From JALYXV01 sp963733505 (GTDB lineage: Bacteria > Actinomycetota > Acidimicrobiia > Acidimicrobiales > Palsa-688), in assembly GCA_963733505.1 (NCBI GenBank), contig CAVTDW010000003.1:1-64000 (forward strand): a stretch of 64,000 nucleotides of DNA, read 5' to 3'. Positions 43,586 through 53,853 of the stretch are shown here, one piece after another. The translations under genes were made by a program, and so were the position numbers. A model generated the notes under the pieces. It was not told the DNA's origin. It saw only the letters and a list, made by a program, of their open reading frames with translations, and did not search any database. The first letter of the stretch is position 1; the number at the start of each line of letters is the position of its first letter.

Positions 43586-44055
43586 GTCTCAGGCTTGGGC
43601 GGATTCGCCGTCCACTCAAGGTGACCGGGACCACTCGGAACAACAACGGCTTGTCGGCTCCCCGAGGGTGCACCGCGAATGAGGCCATGCGGCTCCGGAG
43701 GGCGGCCGATTCGCTCGGGGGCACCCGATGCGTGCGGCCATGGACGACGACACTCCAACCGGAGCCGCCTTCGCGGTCCATTCGATCGACTTCGAACACC
43801 ACCGCGGCGCCGAGGGCGCCGACCATCATGGTGGCTCCCCGGGCTGGTCCGGAACACGATCGCACCGCCGCCGTCGACCACATAGTTCAGCGGGAAAATC
43901 TCCGGTTCCCCTCGGATGACCACGCCCAGACGCCCGAAATCCTCGCCCGCCAGCAGTCGAACGCATTCCTCACGGGGGATTGACTCCAGTCCGCTGTTCA
44001 GCCCGACTGCGGGCGAGCGGGACAGGGTTTCCAGTCCGTTACGGTCCGATGTCAC
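43542..44055 (-). CDS. PPOX-type flavin/F420 split-barrel protein (frameshifted here)
   Basis: From GTG 44055 the frame reads LESIPREECVRLLAGEDFGR, then LGVVIRGEPEIFPLNYVVDG and IVFRTSPG, the usual start of a pyridoxamine-phosphate-oxidase-like protein. It then continues one base out of frame (near 43840, within CCGGGG) as ATMMVGALGAAVVFEVDRMD, GWSVVVHGRTHRVPPSESAA and RVVPVTLSGRRI to the stop at 43542. Removing one G restores a protein of about 170 residues. Members of this type are frequent in DosR-like regulons; a DosR-like box lies 36-50 bp upstream of the start. The start is uncertain because GGAGAG is very close to the GTG. Confidence 0.7.
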
Positions 44056-44090
44056 CTCTCCATCGTCGGGCCGTGCGTGCGTCGGGCGCC

Positions 44091-44105
44091 AGGGTCGAAG
44101 GTCAC
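44091..44105 (-). promoter_or_regulatory. DosR-like box upstream of the PPOX gene
   Basis: On the minus strand GTGACCTTCGACCCT matches the DosR core at 13 of 15 positions and lies 36-50 bp upstream of the PPOX start. It is also about 110 bp upstream of the divergent ABC-transporter operon, so it could serve both. Confidence 0.42.
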
Positions 44106-44212
44106 TGATGGCGCGGCGTTCGGCTGTAGGTGGGGGCGCTCGGGCCACGTGTCGCTCACGTGACGCGAGCCCGGCCACACTTGGACAGGTCGAACGTGAA
44201 AGAAGGTTGGTC

Positions 44213-45147
<935 letters not shown>

Positions 45148-45148
<1 letters not shown>

Positions 45149-46782
45149 TGCCGCCTGACGGCTCGGTGGACGACCGGGCGGCGGCCAACGTCGTCCTGAT
45201 TCGAACGGCCCGGCGAACGGCGCGTTCGGGTGCGTTGTGGGGAGTCGTATTCGGCGGGTACGTGGCCCTCTCGGCGTCGGGCTACGCGTCGCTGTACCCG
45301 ACCTCGGCCGCTCGGGCCAAGCTGGCCGCCTCGTTCGAAGCCAATGCCGGTTTGGCTGCCCTGGTGGGAACGGCCCGGCATTTGGAGACGGTTGCGGGTT
45401 TCACGGCCTGGCGAAGCCTCGGAGTCCTGAGCGTTGCCGGGGCGGTGTGGGGGCTCTTCGGGGCCACCCGCGTCCTTCGAGGCGATGAAGACGCGGGGCG
45501 TTGGGAGTTGTACTTGACCGGCCAGACCACTCGGGGTCGCGCTGCGGTGCAGGCGGTCGTGGGGTTGATGGCCGGTTTGGCGGCGCTGTGGGCAGTCACG
45601 GCGGTCATCGTGTTGCTTGAGGGCTCCATGTCCACGGTGCGGTTCTCGACGACCGGGTCACTGTTCCTCGCGGTCTCGCTGGTCGCCGGGGCCGCAATGT
45701 TCATGTCCGTGGGTGCCCTTGCGGCCGAAGTGGCCGCGACCCGGCGATCGGCCAACGGCATCGGTGCTGCCGTGCTCGGGGCGTCGTTCCTGATTCGGAT
45801 GGTGGCCGATTCGAGTTCCAATGTGGGATGGTTGCGCTGGGCCAGCCCGCTTGGATGGTGCGAGGAGCTCCGCCCGCTGGGCGGGTCGAGACCGCTGGCT
45901 CTCGTGCCCGTGGTGATGCTGGTCGTCACTGCGTCGGTGGCTGCGGTTGCGGTGGCCCGAGGCCGTGATGTGGGAGCCGGCGTCTTTGGCGGCAACGACG
46001 CGCCGGAACCTTCCACCGCCCTTCTCGCGGGACCGGCCACCTTGGCGGTCCGGTTGGTGCGGCCCGTGGCCATCGGCTGGCTCGCGGGGCTGGCGGTCCT
46101 CGGGTTCGTGATCGGCCTGGTGGCGCAGTCGGCCGCCGCCGCCATCAGCGGTTCGGCGAGTGTTACCAGCGCGGTCGAGCGCCTCGGCGGCCATCGCAGT
46201 GGCGCCGCCGCGTACCTCGGGATCGCCTTGCTGTCGGCCGCTGCCCTTGTCGCCTTCGTCGCCGCCGGGCAGATCGGCGCGACGCGAGGTGAGGAGTCTG
46301 CCGGTCGCACCGACAACCTTCTCGTGCAGCCGCTGAGCCGCCGCCGTTGGTTGGCGGGTCGGTTGGTCGTCTCCGCAGGACTGGTGATTGCGGGCAGCGT
46401 CATCACTGGCGTCGCCACCTGGGTGGGTGCGGCTAGCCAGAACAGTGGAGTCGGTCTCGGACAGCTCGTGGCGGCCGGCCTGAACATCGCACCGCCGGCA
46501 CTTTTCGTGCTCGGCGCCGGGGCATTGGCCTACGGGCTGCGTCCCCGCATTGCGCCGACATTCACCTTTGCACTGGTCGCCTGGTCGCTGCTCGTCGAGT
46601 TCGCGGCCTCCGTCGTGCATGCCAACCACTGGCTGCTCGACACATCTGTGCTCGCCCACATGGCGCCGGCTCCGGCCGCGGATCCGAACTGGTCAGCCGC
46701 GGCGGCGCTGGTCTGCCTCGGACTTCTCGCGGCTGGCGTCGGTATCGCGCTCTTCGATCGTCGGGACCTGGCGGGCGCGTAA
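45148..46782 (+). CDS. ABC-2 type exporter permease
   Basis: A 544-residue membrane protein with about 12 hydrophobic helices in two halves, for example GALWGVVFGGYVALSASGYA, AVVGLMAGLAALWAVTAVIV, GSLFLAVSLVAGAAMFMSVG, PVAIGWLAGLAVLGFVIGLV and LVVSAGLVIAGSVITGVATW. This duplicated ABC-2 layout is typical of exporters annotated as polyketide/antibiotic transporters in actinobacteria. The segment SSNVGWLRWASPLGWCEELR, then PL is characteristic of the group. Start and coupling with the ATPase are set by the TGATG overlap. The substrate is unknown; it could be a drug, lipid or peptide. Confidence 0.9.
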
Positions 46783-46834
46783 CGGCGTGAGACGTTCGCC
46801 GGCACTCGCGGCCAACGCTGGCAACAAGGTCAAC

Positions 46835-46871
46835 TTGACGTTCGGCCCCGCACGTCGGGACCTTCGGCCCT
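46835..46871 (+). promoter_or_regulatory. tandem DosR-like boxes upstream of the universal stress operon
   Basis: GGGACCTTCGGCCCT (46857-46871) matches the DosR core GGGACTTTNGNCCCT at 14 of 15 positions. A weaker copy, TTGACGTTCGGCCCC (46835-46849, 11 of 15), lies 22 bp upstream centre to centre, the spacing of tandem DosR sites. The first gene starts 48 bp downstream. Confidence 0.6.
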
Positions 46872-46918
46872 GCCACATCGGTGTCTCCGAGGTCGAAGCT
46901 AGGGGAGAGGTGATCGTT

Positions 46919-47409
46919 ATGAGCTCGGACAACACATGTGCCGGCGCTGCTGCCGACGGACCAGTCGTGGTGGGATTCGACGGATCACGGGCGGCATGGG
47001 AGGCACTGCGGTGGGCTGCCGATGACGCCGGGCGCCGCCGCGCCGACCTCGACGTCGTGTGTTGCGTCGATAATTTGTCGTCAACGGCCGGCGGGGCCGA
47101 TCCGATCTCGACGCGTCGGCAACTGGACGACGCGGCTCGGGTGGCGGGCCTTCGGGGCGGACAGATCAGGGTCCACCCGTCTCTGGCCGAGGGCCGCCCC
47201 GGGGATGTGTTGGTCGATCGTTCCCAAGGCGCCGTCGAACTGGTCCTCGGCCGTCACGATCCTGGCTCGACCTCGGTACCGGCGAGGAATCGCTCAGCGC
47301 CTACTGCCGCACGAACGCTGTCTGCGCGGTGACCGTGGTCGACTCGACCTCCCAGCCCGATCACCGACCCGCCATGGCATCGGCGGGCGAAGGAGATGAG
47401 CGAACATGA
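46919..47409 (+). CDS. universal stress protein (frameshifted here)
   Basis: The frame from ATG 46919 gives VVVGFDGSRAAWEALRWAAD and DVVCCVDNLSSTAGGADPIS, the first half of a universal stress protein fold, then AVELVLGRHDPGSTS and a premature stop at 47332. One base out of frame the sequence reads LDLGTGEESLSAYCRTNAVC, then AVTVVDSTSQPDHRP and ends at TGA 47407-47409, overlapping the next gene's ATG (ATGA). That overlap and the VTVV C-terminal strand show the original frame; a single deleted base near 47262-47275 explains the break. GGGGAGAGG precedes the start. Nucleotide-binding glycines are only partly conserved (GTGEES). Confidence 0.75.
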
Positions 47410-48341
47410 CCATTTCAGGCCGCAGCGCGACCGGAGTCGTCCCTCGGCCCGCCCCGGTGACCGACGCGCTCCTCGCGTCCGAACCGGGCGATGTGGTCGT
47501 AGGAGTGGACGGGTCAGTGTCGTCGCGCCCCGCCCTCCAGTGGGCGATTGCGGAAGCCGGGCGTCGCCACGTCCGATGCCGCGTGATCAAGGTTTTGACA
47601 CCCGATGCCTTCGAAATCGTCGATCGTAGGACCGAACTGCCGGTGTTCGAGTTCCTGGCCGACCAAGAGCGCTCGCTGTCGGCGGTGGTCGCCGACATGG
47701 TCGCATCAGGTGAGGGCAGCCCATCGACGCACGTCGAGCTGATTGCGGGTGACCCGGTCCAGGTTCTCGCCGAGACGGCCCGCGACGCCGACCTGCTCGT
47801 GGTCGGTACGAGGGGCCACGGGGCTCTGACGAGTCTGTTCGTCGGCTCGGTCAGCTCCGCCTTACTGCACCGCCGGGTCTGCCCGACCGTGGTAGTCCCC
47901 GCAACTGCCGATCGATCAGGGGGCGCGGCGATCGTCGTCGGGGTCGACGGTTCCGACGGGGCCACCCGGGCGCTGCGGTGGGCGGGCCACGAGGCACAGC
48001 GCCGTCATTGTGAACTCGTTGTGGTCCACGCCTGGCACGTGCCTGTGATGCTCGCTTCACCGTACGCCCCGACCTTGGCCATCCCTCCCGGGGACTGCAA
48101 GCACGCCGGTGAGGAGATCTTGGCCCAGGCACTTCGAGAGCTCGAACCCGACTCCGGGGTTGCCGTGACCATACGGCTCGTGGAGGGCGTCGCCGACCTT
48201 GAGCTGGTCGCCGCTGCTGTCGATGCCGCCCTGATCGTCGTCGGCGGCCGGGGCCACACCGGGTTGACTGCCGCAGTCCTCGGCTCGACGAGCTGGGGTT
48301 GCCTCCACCACACCGACTGCCCGGTTGCGGTCATTCCGTGA
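47406..48341 (+). CDS. tandem universal stress protein
   Basis: A 311-residue protein of two universal stress domains. Domain 1 (about 30-165) has VVVGVDGSVSSRPALQWAIA and the ATP-binding pattern VVGTRGHGALTSLFVGSVSS (G-2x-G-9x-G-S), ending CPTVVVP. Domain 2 (about 172-311) has IVVGVDGSDGATRALRWAGH and VVGGRGHTGLTAAVLGSTSW, ending CPVAVIP. Both sites look able to bind ATP. Such proteins act in hypoxia, persistence and starvation responses. It is translated from an ATGA overlap with the preceding stress gene, and its stop overlaps the GNAT start. Confidence 0.93.
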   Translation: MTISGRSATGVVPRPAPVTDALLASEPGDVVVGVDGSVSSRPALQWAIAEAGRRHVRCRVIKVLTPDAFEIVDRRTELPVFEFLADQERSLSAVVADMVASGEGSPSTHVELIAGDPVQVLAETARDADLLVVGTRGHGALTSLFVGSVSSALLHRRVCPTVVVPATADRSGGAAIVVGVDGSDGATRALRWAGHEAQRRHCELVVVHAWHVPVMLASPYAPTLAIPPGDCKHAGEEILAQALRELEPDSGVAVTIRLVEGVADLELVAAAVDAALIVVGGRGHTGLTAAVLGSTSWGCLHHTDCPVAVIP

Positions 48342-48988
48342 CATCAGCCACCGCGGACGCCATGCCCGCAATGCCCGCCCCGGTGGGCGCCACGTTTGCT
48401 GACCGGTACCCGTCCGAGCTGGCGATGGATGCCTTGGCCGCCGACGGGACAGTCGTCCGCATTCGGCCGATCCGCCCCGATGACGCGTTGGCCTTGGTGG
48501 CGTTCCATGGCCGGCTCTCCCCCGAAACGGTCTATCTCCGGTTCTTCTCGACCCATCCCCGATTGTCGCCACGGGAGGTGACTCGATTCACCGTTGTCGA
48601 CTACCTCGACCGCCTGGCTCTGGTAGTCGAGGTCGACAATACGCTGGTCGCCGTCGGCCGCTACGACGCCACTGGTCGCGACGGTGAAGCGGAGGTCGCC
48701 TTCGTGGTGGCCGATCGGTATCACCACCTCGGTCTGGGCACCCTGCTCCTCGAACACTTAGCCGAGGCGGCTCGGACCCGAGGCATCCGCCGCTTTGTGG
48801 CCGACACCCTGGCGCAGAACGGGCCCATGCTGGAAATGTTCCAGGCCGCAGGGTTCCGCGTCGCCTGCCGCCACGACGCCCTCGACCTCGTCCGAGTGAC
48901 ATTTCCGATCGAGGCGACCGACGACCTGGTCAAGGCCGTCGAAGTCCGCCGCCACGCAGCCGAGCAGCGGTTCATCGACCGGCTGTAG
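48338..48988 (+). CDS. GNAT-family N-acetyltransferase
   Basis: A 216-residue acyltransferase of the GNAT fold: GTVVRIRPIRPDDALALVAF (first strand-helix), LSPETVYLRFFSTHPRLSPR, EVAFVVADRYHHLGLGTLLL with the acetyl-CoA-binding Q/RxxGxG/A-type loop (RYHHLGLG), HLAEAARTRGIRRFVADTLA and NGPMLEMFQAAGFR. It resembles the GNAT domain attached to acyl-CoA synthetases in protein lysine acetylation (Pat-like). In that case a role modifying metabolic enzymes, perhaps the nearby acetate pathway, is plausible but inferred. GTG 48338 overlaps the preceding stop; an ATG at 48362 is an alternative. It is the last gene of the stress operon and convergent with ackA. Confidence 0.88.
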   Translation: MTSATADAMPAMPAPVGATFADRYPSELAMDALAADGTVVRIRPIRPDDALALVAFHGRLSPETVYLRFFSTHPRLSPREVTRFTVVDYLDRLALVVEVDNTLVAVGRYDATGRDGEAEVAFVVADRYHHLGLGTLLLEHLAEAARTRGIRRFVADTLAQNGPMLEMFQAAGFRVACRHDALDLVRVTFPIEATDDLVKAVEVRRHAAEQRFIDRL

Positions 48989-49040
48989 TGGCCCCGCTAT
49001 ACGCGGCGGCGCGACCGTCGCTCGACGGGCGACGAACGGC

Positions 49041-50150
49041 TCACGACAAGGCGCTCGTGGCGAGAAGGTCGGCGACCTGCCTGGCGATCTCCAGATCCTC
49101 CGCAGCACTGACGACCACGGTGGCGCATAGCGCGCCCGGAGCGCTGACATCGGCGTCGCCATGTGCGGTGGCGTTTCGGTCCGCGTCGATGGCAACTCCC
49201 AGGAAGCCGAGCCGCGAGGCAGCCCTGGCCCGAAGCTCCGGTGCGTGCTCGCCGATTCCTCCAGTGAAGACCAGTGCGTCTGCCCCTCCGAGGGCCGCGG
49301 CCATGGCGCCGATCTCACGGCAGAGCCGGTGGCACCACACCTCCAAGGCCAGCACGGAGTCTTCGTCACCGCCCGCGGCGGCCGCGATGACATCACGGAC
49401 GTCGCCGCCGGCGCCTGACAGGCCAGCCAGGCCGGACTCATGTTCGAGACCGTCGGCGACCTCGTCGGCGCTCAGGTTGGCCTGCCTGATGAGCCACAGC
49501 ACCAGGCCCGGGTCGACGCTGCCCGAGCGCGTCGCCATGACGAGGCCTTCCATGGGCGTAAACCCCATCGTGGTGTCCTGCGACCGGCCGCCTGCGATGG
49601 CGCACAGCGACGCACCGGCGCCGAGGTGGCAGGTCACCATTCGCAACGCCGGCAGCGGCCGCTCGAGGATGACTGCGGCCCGGCGCGACGCCCACGAGTG
49701 GGACAGGCCGTGGAAGCCATATCGCCGCAAACCGAACCGGTGCCGCCAAGGCGCCGGCAGGGCGTAGGTGGCGGCGGCGGCGGGCATGGTCGCATGGAAC
49801 GCCGTGTCGAAACACGCCACGTTGGCGATGCCAGGGAATGCCTCGACCGCGGCGTGGATGCCCGCCAGCCCGGCCGGCTGGTGAAGCGGGGCGAGTGGTG
49901 TGAGCGCATCGAGTCGGGTGACGACATCTGGGGTGATCAGCACCGGCTTGGAAAAGTCGGTGCCGCCATGCACGATCCGGTGGCCAACAGCGTCGATGGG
50001 ACCAAACCCCTCGACCACACGGACGAGGGTTTCGGCGTCGAGGTGCACGCCGTGGCGGTCGAAGGTCGACTCTGTGACCCGGTGCCCGGCGTCGTCGATC
50101 ACGCTCAGCTTGACATTGCTCGAACCGGCGTTGACGACCAGGGTGCCCAT
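49041..50150 (-). CDS. ackA: acetate kinase
   Basis: AckA interconverts acetyl phosphate plus ADP and acetate plus ATP. The 369-residue protein has TLVVNAGSSNVKLSVID at the N-terminus (motif N-x-G-S-S-S/N-x-K), VGHRIVHGGTDFSKP, ACFDTAFHATMP, RRYGFHGLSHSW, TCHLGAGASLCAI, TTMGFTPMEGLVMATRSGSV, then DPGLV, and FTGGIGEHAPELRA, the full set of family signatures. ATG 50150 is used; a GTG directly precedes it. It lies 33 bp after phosphoketolase on the same strand, so the two form an operon that turns phosphoketolase-derived acetyl phosphate into ATP. There is no phosphotransacetylase here. Confidence 0.95.
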   Translation of the reverse strand: MGTLVVNAGSSNVKLSVIDDAGHRVTESTFDRHGVHLDAETLVRVVEGFGPIDAVGHRIVHGGTDFSKPVLITPDVVTRLDALTPLAPLHQPAGLAGIHAAVEAFPGIANVACFDTAFHATMPAAAATYALPAPWRHRFGLRRYGFHGLSHSWASRRAAVILERPLPALRMVTCHLGAGASLCAIAGGRSQDTTMGFTPMEGLVMATRSGSVDPGLVLWLIRQANLSADEVADGLEHESGLAGLSGAGGDVRDVIAAAAGGDEDSVLALEVWCHRLCREIGAMAAALGGADALVFTGGIGEHAPELRARAASRLGFLGVAIDADRNATAHGDADVSAPGALCATVVVSAAEDLEIARQVADLLATSALS

Positions 50151-50183
50151 CACACGACCCTCAGGTGACCAGGGTGGTGCCCA

Positions 50184-52571
50184 TCAGCCCGGCCACGCCC
50201 AGTTCCGGACCTCGGGCAGGTCCTCGCCGTGGGAGCGGGTCCACGCCCGAGCGGTTGCCCGCAGGTCGACCATCTCCTGGCGGACCGTGGCCGCCCGCGA
50301 ACCAAGCGAGCTGACACGGTCGATGACATCCATGACCAGGTGGAAGCGGTCCAGGTCGTTGAGCATGACCATGTCGAAGGGCGTGGTGGTGGTCCCCTGC
50401 TCGTTGTAGCCCCGAACATGGATGTTGGCGTGGTTGGTCCGCCGGTAGGCGAGGCGGTGGATGAGGGTGGGGTAGCCGTGATGGGCGAAGATGACCGGCT
50501 TGTCGGCGGTGAAGATGGTGTCGAACTCGCGGTCGGACAGACCGTGGGGATGCTCGGTGTGAGGCGGGAGCCGCATCAGGTCGACGACGTTGACAACTCG
50601 GACGTTGAGGTCGGGTAGCCGGCACCGGAGGAGGTCGACCGCGGCCAACGTTTCGAGGGTGGGGACGTCGCCGCAGCACGCCAGGACCACGTCGGGTTCG
50701 TCGTCGGGGCTGCTCGATGCCCATTCCCACATCCCGACACCTCGAGCGCAGTGGAGTATCGCCTCCTCCAGGCTGAGCCAGGTCGGGGCGGCCTGTTTAC
50801 CGGCGACGATCACGTTGACGTAGTTGCGGCTGCGCAGGCAGTGGTCGGCAACGGCGAGCAGGCAGTTGGCGTCAGGGGGGAGGTACACCCGAACCACGCT
50901 GGGCGCCTTGTTGATCACGTGGTCGATGAAGCCGGGGTCCTGGTGGGAGAAGCCGTTGTGATCCTGCCGCCAGACGTGCGATGAGAGCAGGTAGTTGAGT
51001 GACGCAACCGGTCGCCGCCACGGCAGCCTGGCACTGGCCTCCAGCCACTTGGCGTGCTGGTTGAACATGGAATCGACGATGTGGGTGAACGCCTCGTAGC
51101 AGTTGAACAGCCCGTGGCGGCCACTCAGCAGATAGCCCTCCAGCCAGCCCTGACAGGTGTGCTCCGACAGGATCTCCATGACCCGTCCGCCCGAAGCCAA
51201 GTCCAGGTCGGACGGCAGAATTTCCGCCTGCCAGGCTTTGGCGGTGACCTCCAAGACCGCGCCGAGACGGTTGGAGGCGGTCTCGTCGGGGCCGAACAGC
51301 CGGAAATTGCGGGCGGCGACGCTGGCGGCCATCACGTCGCGCAGCCATCCTCCGAGCACCCTGGTGGCCTCGGACTCGGGCGCCCCGCGTTTGGCGACGA
51401 CGACCGCGTGCGCCGCGACGTCGGGCAGGTCCAGGTCATGCAGGATCACCCCTCCGTTGGCCTGGGGGACCAGGCCCATGCGCCGATCGCCCGGCGGAGC
51501 CAACGCCACGATGTCGTCCAGGGGCCGTCCGTCGGGGTCGAACAACTCCTCGGCGCGGTAGCTGCGCAGCCAGCTCTCGAGTTGGGCCAGATGGGCGGGG
51601 TTGGTCCGCACCTCGGCCAACGGGACCTGATGGGCTCGCCAGGTGCCTTCCATGGCGACCCCGTCGACGGTCGCGGGACCGGTCCAACCCTTGGGGGTGG
51701 CGAAGATGAGCGCCGGCCATCGGGGTCTGGCCCGACCCGCCGCGTCGGGGTTGGCCCGGGCGTGCAGCTGGATGGCGCGAATCTCGGACACGATCTCATC
51801 GAGGGCGGCGGCCAGCTCGCGGTGTACCGCAGCTGGGTCGTGACCCTCGACCACGTAGGGCCGGTATCCGTACCCTTCGAGCAGGCGGCACAACTCGTCG
51901 CGCCCGATGCGGCTGAGGACACTCGGGTTGGCGATCTTGTAGCCGTTCAAGTGCAGTATCGGAATTACGGCGCCGTCGTGGACCGGGTCGAGAAACTTGT
52001 TGGAATGCCACGCCGCCGCCAGCGGGCCGGTTTCGGCCTCCCCGTCGCCGATCACGCACGCCACGACGAGGTCCGGGTTGTCGAACGCCGCCCCATAGGC
52101 ATGCGCCAACGAGTAGCCGAGCTCGCCGCCCTCGTGGATCGATCCCGGGGTGTCCGGGGAGGCGTGACTCGGAATGCCGCCCGGGAACGAGAACTGGCGG
52201 AACAGCCGCGCCATGCCGGCGCCGTCGCGGGTCACCGCGGGGTACACCTCGCTGTAGGAGCCTTCGAGCCAGGTGCTTGCCACCATGGCTGGACCGCCGT
52301 GGCCCGGCCCACACACGAACAGCACCCTCAGGTCGTGGCGGTCGATGACTCGGCACAGATGGGCCCACAAGAAGTTGAGGCCTGGCGTCGTGCCCCAATG
52401 CCCGAGCAGGCGGGGTTTCACGTGGTCGGGCCGCAGTGGCTCGTCAAGCAGCGGGTTGGCCATCAGGTAGATCTGTCCCACCGAGAGGTAGTTGGCCGCC
52501 CGCCACCATCGGTCGAGTTGAAGCAGGTCGGCGTCGCTCAGAAGAGTCGAGGTCGGCGTCGGTGGCTCCAT
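50184..52571 (-). CDS. xfp: phosphoketolase (xylulose-5-phosphate/fructose-6-phosphate)
   Basis: A 795-residue thiamin-diphosphate enzyme cleaving xylulose 5-phosphate (and often fructose 6-phosphate) with phosphate to acetyl phosphate plus an aldose phosphate. Signatures: RPDHVKPRLLGHWGTTPGLN, FVCGPGHGGPAMVASTWLEG, GGELGYSLAHAYGAAFDNPD (thiamin motif, then CVIGDGEAETGPLAAAWHSN), LHLNGYKIANPSVLSRI, and DHNGFSHQDPGFIDHVINKA. Length is normal. It is in an operon with ackA. The route makes ATP without oxygen or NAD reduction, which fits its position beside stress genes, though I found no DosR-like box directly upstream. Confidence 0.96.
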   Translation of the reverse strand: MEPPTPTSTLLSDADLLQLDRWWRAANYLSVGQIYLMANPLLDEPLRPDHVKPRLLGHWGTTPGLNFLWAHLCRVIDRHDLRVLFVCGPGHGGPAMVASTWLEGSYSEVYPAVTRDGAGMARLFRQFSFPGGIPSHASPDTPGSIHEGGELGYSLAHAYGAAFDNPDLVVACVIGDGEAETGPLAAAWHSNKFLDPVHDGAVIPILHLNGYKIANPSVLSRIGRDELCRLLEGYGYRPYVVEGHDPAAVHRELAAALDEIVSEIRAIQLHARANPDAAGRARPRWPALIFATPKGWTGPATVDGVAMEGTWRAHQVPLAEVRTNPAHLAQLESWLRSYRAEELFDPDGRPLDDIVALAPPGDRRMGLVPQANGGVILHDLDLPDVAAHAVVVAKRGAPESEATRVLGGWLRDVMAASVAARNFRLFGPDETASNRLGAVLEVTAKAWQAEILPSDLDLASGGRVMEILSEHTCQGWLEGYLLSGRHGLFNCYEAFTHIVDSMFNQHAKWLEASARLPWRRPVASLNYLLSSHVWRQDHNGFSHQDPGFIDHVINKAPSVVRVYLPPDANCLLAVADHCLRSRNYVNVIVAGKQAAPTWLSLEEAILHCARGVGMWEWASSSPDDEPDVVLACCGDVPTLETLAAVDLLRCRLPDLNVRVVNVVDLMRLPPHTEHPHGLSDREFDTIFTADKPVIFAHHGYPTLIHRLAYRRTNHANIHVRGYNEQGTTTTPFDMVMLNDLDRFHLVMDVIDRVSSLGSRAATVRQEMVDLRATARAWTRSHGEDLPEVRNWAWPG

Positions 52572-52682
52572 GCGAACTGTCTACACGCGCTTCGCAGCGG
52601 CTCCGACCGGGAGGAATCCTGCAGGCCGCTTCGTTTCCGCCCTGGGTGCGTGAAAACAGCTTCGCCGGGGGATAATCAAGTC

Positions 52683-52892
52683 ATGCGTCCCCTTGTCGTC
52701 GTTGCGGTGGTGCTGTTCCTCATTGCGGCGCTCTCGGCGTTCTCGGCCAGCATCAACGTGAACGAAACAGGGTTCGTTGCTCTTGGCCTGGCAGCATTCG
52801 CCGGCGATCAGCTGGTCGACGGCCTGGGCGCCAGCTGGCGCCGTCCGGCCGCTCGGCCCATGGCACGACGTGGCTTCCGGCGTCCTCTCTGA
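52683..52892 (+). CDS. small membrane protein (69 aa)
   Basis: A 69-residue protein with one hydrophobic helix (VVVAVVLFLIAALSAFSASI), a short loop and a second weaker hydrophobic stretch (GFVALGLAAFAGDQLVDGLG), then a basic tail rich in Arg and Pro. GGGGGA lies 9 bases before the ATG. It overlaps the next gene's start by about 23 bp and is divergent from phosphoketolase. It might be a membrane partner of the adjacent kinase, but function is unknown. Confidence 0.6.
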   Translation: MRPLVVVAVVLFLIAALSAFSASINVNETGFVALGLAAFAGDQLVDGLGASWRRPAARPMARRGFRRPL

Positions 52893-53772
52893 TCGCGAGC
52901 GACCCGACGGTTCTCGACTGCTGGGCGGGCGCTACCAACTAGGCGAAGCACTCGGGGCGGGCGGCGTCGGCGAGGTTCGAGCCGGACGTGACCGCCGGCT
53001 CCGGCGCGACGTTGCCATCAAGCTGCTACGGCCTGAAATGGCCCACCAGCCTGGGGTCCGCAAGCGCTTCGAACACGAAGCGAAGATGGCGGCTCGGCTG
53101 ACGCACCCCAATATCGTCGCGGTCTTCGATTTCGGCGTGGAGGCGGGCGTGCCGTTCCTGGTCATGGAGCGACTGCCCGGAACGACGCTGGGCGATGTGC
53201 TGGCCGACGGACCGCTCGGTTTCGGGGAGGCCGAGGAGCTCGGTCTCCAGTTGCTCGACGCCTTGGCCTCTGCGCATCGCAGCGGGATGCTGCACCGGGA
53301 CATCAAACCCCGCAACGTGCTCGTTGCCGGACCTGGGATCTGGAAGTTGGGCGATTTCGGCATTGCCAAGTCCATCGAAGTCGCCGATGATCCTGGTCTG
53401 ACGGCGACGGGCCTCGTGGTCGGCACGCCGGCGTATCTGCCGCCGGAGCGGTTGGCGGGCCGCCCCGCGACTGTGGCCAGCGACATCTACGGCGTCGGTG
53501 TGGTGCTCTATCAGGCCCTGTCCGGCCACTCGCCCTTCGAATCGGGGGTGCCGCTGCCCGCACTGGCGGCTTCGGAGCCCGTGCCGCTCCGCGAGCGACG
53601 CCCCGACATTCCGCCGTCCGTGGACGCCGTCGTCACCCGAGCGTTGGCCCGCGACCCCGCGGCCCGCTTCGCCAGTGCCACCGAGATGGCCAGAGCGCTG
53701 CGGGCGGCGGCGCTGCGGCTGCCGGAGCGGCCGGAGCTGCCGGAGCTGCCGGAGCTGCCGAGACCGTCGTGA
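52870..53772 (+). CDS. Hanks-type Ser/Thr protein kinase (no PASTA)
   Basis: A kinase of about 300 residues: glycine loop GGRYQLGEALGAGGVGEVRA, Lys in RRDVAIKLLRPEMAHQ, Glu helix KRFEHEAKMAARLTHPNIVA, catalytic loop LHRDIKPRNVLVAGPG, DFGIAKSIEV, and GTPAYLPPERLAG. After the kinase lobe, about residue 285, comes a tail ending in ELPELPELPRPS. No membrane segment follows in this frame; one occurs in the next small frame (53854), so the written protein may be truncated by a frameshift. GTG 52870 is the most reasonable start. The substrate is unknown; the beta-propeller gene downstream is a natural candidate partner. Confidence 0.85.
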   Translation: MASGVLSDRERPDGSRLLGGRYQLGEALGAGGVGEVRAGRDRRLRRDVAIKLLRPEMAHQPGVRKRFEHEAKMAARLTHPNIVAVFDFGVEAGVPFLVMERLPGTTLGDVLADGPLGFGEAEELGLQLLDALASAHRSGMLHRDIKPRNVLVAGPGIWKLGDFGIAKSIEVADDPGLTATGLVVGTPAYLPPERLAGRPATVASDIYGVGVVLYQALSGHSPFESGVPLPALAASEPVPLRERRPDIPPSVDAVVTRALARDPAARFASATEMARALRAAALRLPERPELPELPELPRPS

Positions 53773-53853
53773 ACACGGCGGCGCCACCGGCGGCTACTCG
53801 AGTCATGATCGCGCGCCCCCCAACATCGGGGTCGCAGGGGGCGGGCCGGCTGG

